A stretch of 64,000 bases of DNA from Lathyrus oleraceus (taxonomy: Eukaryota > Streptophyta > Magnoliopsida > Fabales > Fabaceae). Below, one piece after another: positions 56,548 to 64,000 of the stretch. Where the stretch lies: NCBI RefSeq assembly GCF_024323335.1, contig NC_066585.1:177447149-177511148 (forward strand), written 5' to 3'. Position 1 is the first letter of the stretch. The number at the start of each line of letters is the position of its first letter. The notes under the pieces were generated by a model, which saw only the letters and a program-made list of their open reading frames with translations, searched no databases and was not told the origin of the DNA. A program made the translations under genes and the position numbers.

Positions 56548-59135
56548 AATAGACCCGCTGGACAGTAAAAAGAATAGTCCAGGCAAAAAAGGGGCATCCC
56601 GACGAACCAAAAAAAAGAATGAAGAGGTTCGGGCAAAAATTAGGGATATAAAAAAAAATGTACACCCGGTGAGTCGAAAACCCGAAAGGGCGGCTCAGGC
56701 AAAAAAGGGTATCCCGGTGGATTGAAAACCCAAAAGGGCGGTCCACGCAAAAGTTAGGGAATAAGCGAATAACTGCGATCTGAGTTCATCCGTGTTATAT
56801 CACCGTTTCATTCAATCCGACAATCTTCGAAGATAAAAGATCGACTAATCATCCACTTCAGAAAGCAAGATGAGCAGAGCGTCTTGAGGACATACGAGCC
56901 ATAGCAGAGTCGAAACTCGATGGGACCCCGTTTCCACATTGCCATTAGGATAGTTTCTCTTGTTCAATTTATAGCGATCGCCTCTTTCCAGGGATCAACT
57001 TTCTGATGTACTCGCCTATTCCTGGAACAAATTTTTCAACCAACAAAAGTCGAATAATTCAGTTAAAAAGCCTCTTTACTTTTCATTTATCAGTTTGTTT
57101 GCAAAAGATGTCTGAATTCTTGAGGAAACATATTGCATCTGAATGTAATGGTGGCTTTTGCAGATGACTTGCGCAGGAAAACAGTCAAAATTGATTTGAA
57201 TGTGCTTAATCCCGGACGGTGAATTCAAACCGAGTAATTCCCCGGGGCATACGTGTATTTTTTAGTTACAGGTCACAGGAACCGGATGCCAAGTCATGAA
57301 TCCTCACCCCCAAGCGGTTGACAAAGCCTCTCCTCTACAGAGAAGGTTCCTCAGTTGAGTTGACAATATCCAGACTGTATATCCCCAGCAGAGTCGACAG
57401 TGCCAGACTGTATCTTCCCAGCAACAGTGGAGTAGTCGCATACCCAACAGACAAGAGGGTGGTGTTCCCAGTGTTCATCTCGTCCCCAACAGATTATTTT
57501 TTTTAACAGATTTGTTTTAATCCCCAGCCTGAGGACGATTAGCAAGTTGATATCCCCAGCAAAGGTCGATTCCTACGATATTTCCCCAGGAAGTGCTTTC
57601 CTCACAAACTCTCCTTGCAGAGCCTCGCCAAGAAAAGTTTCCATAGTTGATACTTCCCTAACAAGATCAACTTTTCAAAAAAGGCCGATTTATTTTCGGT
57701 GGCTCCCCGGTCCCGGCAGACGGATCGTTCCCCACAGAGCATTCAAGGATTGATACAGCGATCCGCTCCCTGCCAGAGTTGCTTTCCCAAACAGATTTCT
57801 TTTTTCTTTTGCACCATGCATAACATTTGCATTTGCATTTGCATGCATATCAAACATACACATAAGCTGATAAACAGGTTCTTCAAAGCAAACTGAAAAA
57901 TTACTTTACACCCAAAGTCATGAGATTTGGCCAGAGGATCAAGTGTGGGCGTGACCCAGCATGAGGGTCATTTCGAAGATTCAGCCTGAGAATCGTTTTC
58001 CAGAGATCCAGCCTGAGGGTCATTTCGAAGATTCAGCCAGAGAGTCGACTACGAGCGTTATTTCCCCAGCAAGCCAGCTGGAGGAATAGATTGATAGCTC
58101 AACAGAAAATCAACCTACAAGAGGATCTAGCTCACGGATCGCATTAAAAAAACAAAGTCTAATCGAAGAGTCGTTATAACATGTTCTAGCCTGAAGAATA
58201 TGTATGAAAGCCCAAAAGTGGGATATTCTCGAAGCTGCATATCTAACATGAAGATTGTAGATTTCGAAAGAGGGTCAACCAGCGCATGCCCCAGATGCGA
58301 GATCCTGATGATGGGAATTTATCATCAAAACAATCCAGATCTAGCCAGAAGATCAAAGTCAGGTCTAGCCCGAAGACCGAAAAATAGATAGATTCAGCCA
58401 GAGAATCAAAGAAAATAGATTCATCCAGAGAGTCGAAACAATTCAGATCTAGCCAGAAGATCGAAGAAGATCTAGCCAGAAGATCGAAGTCAGGTCTAGC
58501 CCGAAGACCGGAAATAGATTCAGCCAGAGAATTGAAACAATTCAGATCTAGCCAGAAGATCGAAGTAGATTCAGCCAGAGAATCAAAGAAAATAGATTCA
58601 TCCAGAGAATCGAAACAAAGTAGATCTAGCTAGAAGATCGAAGAAGATCTAGCCAGAAGATCAAATTCAGGTCTAGCCCGAAGACCGGAAATAGATTCAG
58701 CCAGAGAATCGAAACAATTCAGATCTAGGCAGAAGATCGAAGTAGATTCAGCCAGAGAATCAAAGAAAATAGATTCAGCCAGAGAATCGAAACAAAGAAG
58801 ATCTAGCCAGAAGATCGAAGACGATCTAGCCAGAAGATCGAAGAAGATCTAGCCAGAAGATTGAAACCGTATCCAGCCCGAGGATCAAAATTAACATCCA
58901 ACCAGAGGTTTAAATTGAGTATAGATTCAGCCAGAGGATCGAAACTCCAGATTAAGTCAGAAGACTGATTCAGATTCAGCCAGAGGATCGGAAGAGAAAT
59001 AAACAGCGCGGTGTATTTCAGAATTTTTGTGGTGTTCTCGGAGCGCAAATTTTCGGTCTGTCTTTGGTATTCAATCACAGCTCACCCTATTTGTCTAATA
59101 AGCTATTCGCTTTCGTCCTGCTCGGGTTAGCTGAT
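56548..59135 (+). other. Element C 3' UTR
   Basis: 2.6 kb non-coding with the same parts as in element B: nested hairpins (56670-56745), CCCCAGC-rich block (57280-57760) and hairpin array (57952-58990). The polypurine tract is 59136-59152. Confidence 0.75.
57952..58990 (+). repeat. Element C hairpin array (loop AGCCAGA-like)
   Basis: About thirty short inverted repeats as in element B. Examples are TGACCC/GGGTCA around loop AGCATGA (57952-57970), ACATGTTCT/AGAATATGT around AGCCTGA (58179-58203), and many GATCT/AGATC, GATTC/GAATC and GGTCT/AGACC units. Confidence 0.85.
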
Positions 59136-59152
59136 GACTGAATAGGGGCAGC
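59136..59152 (+). other. Element C polypurine tract
   Basis: GACTGAATAGGGGCAGC directly before the 3' LTR; same core as in D and B. Confidence 0.7.
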
Positions 59153-60431
59153 TATAACACCCCAAAATTTGCCCTCCTTATTCACGCATTCATTTTTAGG
59201 TCATTTAACATTAGATACATTGCATTTCATCATGTCAATCGGGATTAGCTCCAAGAAGCTTAAACATCATCCAGGACACTCTGTGGGTTCTATTTAGATG
59301 ATCAGTCAACACAAGGGAAAGACTTGAGTTACTTCCAACAGGGTTTGAGGTTTCTGAAGTGTATGCCACAGGGTTTGAGGTTTCTGAAACTATACTATTA
59401 TCCATGAAAAATCCAAAACCCGCAGGCGCTCGCTAGCACCTTCGCTAGGCGAGCACGCAGCGACGCTTCGCCAAGCCTTCGCTAGGCGAGACAGTAGCGA
59501 TCGCGACAGTAGCATTTTCTTTTTTCTGTTTTGCTCTAATCTGACTTACGTTTGTCATATCATGTTTTCTCCTAATCCTTATCGTGTTTCACTAACCCTT
59601 TTGTTGAGTTTTTGGGAAGGCTCACATGACTTTTGCAGGGATAGCTCGCTGGATATTCCACTTTGCTTGTGGGATACCATTTGGGAGATTTATTCTGATT
59701 ACCTTGTTGGCACGTTTACTTTATACATGTTTGTTTTGTATGTGTTTGTATCCCCACAGGTAACGCGGTTCCTTCGTCAAGGACTTCCTTTTTGCATGAG
59801 CATCCCTAACCCTACCAACTTATTTATTTTTCTTCTCCTAAGAACACGTTAACTCCTTCTACTACAGGCGAGTAAGTCTCCAAAGGTCGAGCATCCGGTA
59901 GATTGCATAGTAACGTCGTTCATCCAAAACCCAATCCATAACCCCGTAGTTAGCCGAACTACGGCTTGCTCTGATTCTCATTCCAGATGAGATACGTAGG
60001 CATAAGAAGCGATGTCTTAGCGAGCACAATTACCCTTAACCCCTAGGTAGCCGAGCTATGAAGACTCTGATTCTCATATTCATATGAGATACGTATGCAG
60101 TGGATGCGACATCCGTGCGAGTCATTTTCTTTTGACCCTTTTTTTTATAGTAAATAACACATTAGATAAACCCACACCCTTTAGACAAGAACTACAAAAG
60201 TGGATCCCGTAGAGTACTATGGATGCGTAGGGGTGCTAATACCTTCCCTTCGCATAATCGACTCCCGAACCCAAGATTTTGGTTGCGAGACCCTGTCTTG
60301 TTCTTTCCTTTTTCCAGGTTTACTTCGAGCGTTTCCTTTCCCTCCTTTGGGATAAATAACGCACTGTGGCAACTCTCCTGTCTTTCTTCGCCGGTTGTTT
60401 TTTTTCGCATTCCATTTTTCAGGTTGCGACA
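59153..60431 (+). repeat. Element C 3' LTR, internally deleted
   Basis: Starts TATAACACC (TG changed to TA) and ends GGTTGCGACA. Compared with the 5' LTR about 580 bp are missing near 59345, between the CCAACAGGG and GAAGTGTATGCC blocks. The missing part includes the A-rich run and the TATA motif. Confidence 0.88.
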
Positions 60432-60436
60432 CTTGC

Positions 60437-62493
60437 CCCTGGAATCAGGCGCGAAAGACACGACTTTCTTGAGCACAAGGTCACCTTCTCGGAACACACA
60501 AGGCTTGACTTTCTTATCAAAGGCTTTCTTCATCCTCTGTTGATATAGATGACCATGGCACATGGCAATTAATCTCTTCTCTTCAATCAAGTTCAACTGG
60601 TCATAACGACTTTGAACTCATTCAGCCTTAGTCAACCTGGCTTCCATCAAGACTCTCATTGATGGGATCTCAACCTCCACGGGGAGCACATCCTCCATGC
60701 CATATACAAGAGAGAAAGGGGTTGACCCTGTTGAAGTGCGGACATATGTACGATATCCATGCAAAGCAAATGGAAGCATCTCATGCCAATCTTTGTACGT
60801 AACAACCATATTCTGAATAATCTTCTTGATGTTCTTGTTAGCAGCTTCAACAACCCCATTCATCTTGGGTCTATAGGGAGAAGAATTATGATGTGCAACC
60901 TTGAACTCGCTACACAACTCTTTCATCATCTTGTTGTTCAAGTTAGATCCAATATCAGTAATGATCTTGTCTGGCACACCATATCGGCATATAAGTTGGT
61001 TCTTGATAAACTTTACAACCACCTGCCTGGTCACATTTGCATATGATGCCGCTTCAACCCACTTGGTGAAGTAATCAATAGCTACGAGAATAAAATGGTG
61101 ACCGTTTGACGCCTTTGGCTCAATCATGCCAATCATGTTAATTCCCCATATGGAGAAAGTCCATGGTGAGGAAATAACATTCAGAAGTGTCGGGGGAACA
61201 TGAATCTTATCCGCATAAATCTGACACTTGTGGTATTTCTTCACATATTTGTAGCAGTCAGACTCCATTGTCAGCCAATAGTAGCCTGCTCTCAACATCT
61301 TCTTAGCCATAGCATGTCCATTGGAATGAGTTCCGAATGAACCCTCATGGACTTCAGTCATCAACAGGTCTGCTTCGTGTCTATCCACGCATTTGAGCAG
61401 AACCATGTCAAAATTCCTCTTGTAAAGCACATCACCATTAAGGTAGAAACTGCCAGATAATCTCCTCAAAGTCTTCTTATCTTTAACAGATGCCCCAGGC
61501 GGGTAAGTCTGACTCTGAAGAAAATAATTGATATCATAATACCACGACTTATGATCTTCCACTTCTTCAACTGCAAACACATGAGCTGGTCTATCCAAGC
61601 GCATCACGGTAATGTTGGGGACTTCACTCCAATACCTCACTACAATCATTGAAGCAAGCGTAGCAAGAGCATCTGCCATCCGATTCTCATCTCGAGGAAT
61701 ATGATAGAAGTCCACCTTAGTAAAGAAAGTTGAAATCCTCCTCGCATAATCTCTGTATGGGATGAGGCAAGGCTGATTCATCTCCCATTCACCCTTAATC
61801 TGATTAACAACAAGGGCCGAATCACCATAAACATCAAGATGTTTGATCTTAAGATCAACACATTCTTCCAAACCCATAATACAAGCCTCATACTCCGCCA
61901 TATTATTCGTGCATTTGAAAGTTAGCCTTGCTGTAAAAGGAAAATGTGTGCCTTGAGGAGTAATAATTACTGCCCCGATACCATTTCCATACTGATTAAC
62001 AGCGCCATCAAACACCATACCCCATCGGGAACCAGGCTCAGGCCCTTCATCGAGCATAGGCTCATCGCAATCTTTCATCTTCAAATACAGAATCTCCTCA
62101 TCATGGAAGTCGTACTGAACAGACTGATAATCTTCAATTGGTTGATGTGCCAGATCGTCAGCCAAGATACTGCCTTTAATAGCCTTTTGAGCTCGATATT
62201 CAATATCATACTCAGATAACAACATCTGCCAATGGGAAATTCTTCCAGTTAAAGCAGGCTTCTCAAAGATATACTTGATTGGGTCCATTTTGGATATCAA
62301 CCAAGTCGTATGATTTAACATATACTGGCGTAAGCGCTTAGCAGCCCAAGCCAAAGCACATCATGTCTTCTCAAGCATTGAATACCGAGACTCACAGTCA
62401 GTAAACTTCTTACTTAAATAGCATATTGCATATTCTTTCTTTCCGGATTCATCTTGCTGACCCAATACACATCCCATGGCAATCCTCGGAGGC
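60437..62493 (-). pseudogene. Element D pol: RNase H and integrase
   Basis: The minus-strand frame 62354-60618 is open for 578 codons. It has the RT-RNase H connection (L-I-S-K-M-D), RNase H (V-F-D-G-A-V-N, M-A-E-Y-E-A-C and D-V-Y-G-D-S), the D-E-N-R-M-A-D-A-L-A block, and the integrase zinc region (H-K-C-Q-I-Y-A-D-K-I-H, one Cys changed to Tyr). The integrase core has A-I-D-Y-F-T-K-W, T-D-I-G-S-N and the Glu of V-V-E-A-A-N-K. A TGA follows A-R-L-T-K-A-E (near 60618). The tail V-Q-S-R-Y-D-Q-L then runs to the C insertion site at 60437. A frameshift near 62430 separates it from RT. It is the most complete enzyme set in the window. Confidence 0.92.
61945..62080 (-). other. RNase H catalytic start in element D
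   Basis: The W-G-M-V-F-D-G-A-V-N stretch sets the first catalytic Asp of the Ty3/gypsy RNase H. Elements B and C keep the equivalent M-M-F-D-G but lose the rest of the domain shortly after. Confidence 0.6.
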
Positions 62494-63766
62494 TCAGACA
62501 CATCCCAAGTACATAATCAACGGTCTCCCTTCAACAGGTGGAGACATAATCGGAGGCTCAGACAAATACTCTTTGATACTATCAAAGGCCTTTTGGAAAT
62601 CCTCGGTCCAATCATGACGCTGATCTTTCCGGAGGAGCTTGAATATAGGCGCACATGTGGCAGTCATGTGGGATATAAACCTCGAAATGTAATTCAAGCG
62701 GCCAAGAAAACCTCGGACTTACTTCTCAGTTTTGGGCGCAAGCATCTCTTGTATTGCTTTGACCTTAGCAGGATCAACCTCAATACCTCTTACACTGACA
62801 ATAAAGCCCAATAACTTGCCGGAACGGACTCCAGATGTACACTTGTTCGGATTCAGGCGGAGTTTGTACTTCCTCAAACGTTGGAAAAACTTCAACAAGT
62901 TTTCTACATGTTCAACTTCTGTTTTTGACTTTGCAATCATATCATCAACATACAGCTAAATCTCCTTGTGCATCATATCATGAAACAAGGTAGTCATAGC
63001 ACGTTGATACGTGGCTCCGGCGTTCTTCAAACCGAAGGGCATCACTCGATAACAAAATGTTCCCCAAGGTGTGATGAATGTTGTCTTCTCCATATCCTCG
63101 GGTGCCATTTTAATATGATTATAACCGGAAAATCCGTCCATAAATGAAAAGACATTGAATTTAGTTGTATTGTCTACCAACATATCAATGTGTGGTAGAG
63201 GAAAATCATCTTTCGGACTAGCTTTATTCAAGTCTCGATAGTCCACACACATTCGAACTTTTCCATCTTTCTTAGGCATAGGCACAATATTGGCCACCCA
63301 TTGAGGATATGTAGAAGTCACCAGAAACCCCGCATCAATTTGCTTCTGAACTTCTTCTTTAATCTTCACTGCCATATCACGATGAGTTCTTCTGAGCTTT
63401 TGCTTCACAGGTACACACTCAGGCTTCAATGGTAAGAAATGTTGCACAATATCAGTATCTAGAACAGGCATGTCTTCATACGACCAGGCAAAGACATCGA
63501 CATATTCTCGTAGCAACTCAATCAACCCCTTCTTCACAGACTCTTCAAGGAGTGCCCTAATCTTTACTTCACAAATGCAATCTTTAGACCCCAAATTGAT
63601 TGTTTCCAGATTCTCAAGATGTGCCTGAATGATCTTCTCCTCGTGCTCAATCAGACGGGTAATCTCATCAGGAATCTCTTCAACATCATCCTCTTCTGCC
63701 TCAAATACAGGGAACTCAAAGTTGGGAGATGGTGTTGGATCATTATGTTCAATGGGTTTGATTAAC
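62494..63766 (-). pseudogene. Element D pol: reverse transcriptase
   Basis: The minus-strand coding probably starts at the splice acceptor (63767-63768) with V/I-N-P-I-E-H-N-D-P. It goes through an acidic linker (E-A-E-E-D-D-V-E-E-I-P), then N-L-G-S-K-D and the RT blocks: D-V-F-A-W-S-Y-E-D-M-P, V-A-N-I-V-P-M-P-K-K-D-G-K, C-V-D-Y-R-D-L-N-K-A, S-F-M-D-G-F-S-G-Y and the catalytic Y-V-D-D at about 62941. A TAG directly precedes Y-V-D-D (62956 region), and a second stop lies near 62717 before V-R-G-F-L-G. RT copies the RNA genome. The linker N-x-G-x-x-D aligns with the linker in B and C, which allows the edges of their RT deletion to be placed. Confidence 0.92.
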
Positions 63767-63829
63767 CTGCATAATGATTTTGAGTATAAAAGAGATTTCA
63801 GAATTCAAACAAGGAAAATCATTATGCAG
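63767..63829 (-). promoter_or_regulatory. Hairpin over the predicted 3' splice site
   Basis: CTGCATAATGATTTT (63767-63781) is the exact reverse complement of AAAATCATTATGCAG (63815-63829), with a 33-nt spacer. On the sense (minus) strand the downstream arm ends in the acceptor CAG, so pairing would bury the splice site. Confidence 0.65.
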
Positions 63830-64000
63830 ATGAAAAGATTGATTTTATTCTCTTTTTTAGGGTTTTATGGTGATCACCAATTTCATGCAAAAAGCAAAAA
63901 CGAAAAATAATTTGAAAAACAAACATTTAAAATGTGATTGTTGAATGAATATCATTGTATTAATCGAATTACGCCAACAATGTCTTCACTTCTCCTTTTG
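63767..64000 (-). other. Element D pro-RT intron, 3' end
   Basis: On the minus strand, ATGCAG followed by GTTAATC marks the likely 3' splice site (AG at 63767-63768). Upstream to the window edge the DNA has no long frame continuous with pol. Ogre elements are known to have an intron between protease and RT. The donor lies outside the window. The acceptor is part of a 15-bp inverted repeat (63767-63781 and 63815-63829). Confidence 0.6.

Larger units (their letters stand above)
48846..60431 (+). mobile_element. Element C: non-autonomous Ogre-like Ty3/gypsy element
   Basis: The target duplication CTTGC (48841-48845 and 60432-60436) is perfect. The LTRs are 1,860 and 1,279 bp. The primer site, gag-protease and 3' UTR are like those of element B. 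RT is deleted at the same junction as in B and the integrase deletion differs. It is inserted in the integrase tail of element D, in the opposite orientation. The 3' LTR starts TATAAC instead of TGTAAC and lacks an internal part. Confidence 0.92.

Noticed and set aside
1..64000. Host single-copy genes
   Set aside because: Every stretch with convincing coding signal belongs to a MULE, gypsy or copia element.

Overview
This window is repeat DNA from a plant nucleus. It contains no host gene that I can support. The mix of elements points to a legume of the pea/vetch/lentil group (Fabeae): several Ogre-type Ty3/gypsy elements with very long LTRs and an arginine-tRNA-type primer site, SIRE/Maximus-type Ty1/copia elements with an extra env-like ORF downstream of pol, and a MULE DNA transposon. 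The genus is inference; the element classes are read from the sequence.

Layout. (1) 1-7050: a MULE transposase gene on the plus strand, split by a single 4.9-kb Ogre-type LTR (208-5130). A short convergent, broken ORF (6697-7050, minus) follows. (2) 7051-10191: AT-rich DNA with inverted repeats, then a minus-strand fragment of the same LTR family. (3) 10192-19988: a minus-strand copia element (E) with gag, protease, integrase, RT, RNase H and an env-like ORF, all decayed; its left LTR is truncated. (4) 19989-21733: the 5' end of another Ogre-like element (F, minus) into which E inserted. (5) 21734 to the window end: a large minus-strand Ogre element (D). Its 3' LTR is 21734-25184 plus 45161-45629, its 3' UTR 45630-48705, and its pol 48706-48845 plus 60437-63766. 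The remainder lies beyond the right edge. A copia element (G, 25185-45155, TSD TACAC) sits in D's LTR. A deleted Ogre-like element (B, 26814-38777, TSD CTCAC) sits in G's gag. A related deleted element (C, 48846-60431, TSD CTTGC) sits in D's pol.

How the parts relate. B and C keep gag-protease, part of RNase H and the C-terminal tail of integrase. Both lack reverse transcriptase at the same junction, and each has a different integrase deletion. They look like a non-autonomous family moved by enzymes of relatives such as D. D keeps RT, RNase H and integrase, with stops and frameshifts.

Most notable signals. The 3' UTRs of D, B and C hold arrays of short hairpins. The loop is conserved within each family (CAGTAACC in D sense; AGCCAGA-like in B and C) while the stems change on both sides together, and most non-Watson-Crick pairs I checked are G.U pairs in the sense RNA. 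Just after pol, all three also carry two nested hairpins with a CCC-GAAA-GGG-type core. In D, the predicted 3' splice site of the Ogre pro/RT intron lies inside a perfect 15-bp inverted repeat. All statements come from reading the sequence by eye; no search or folding was run.
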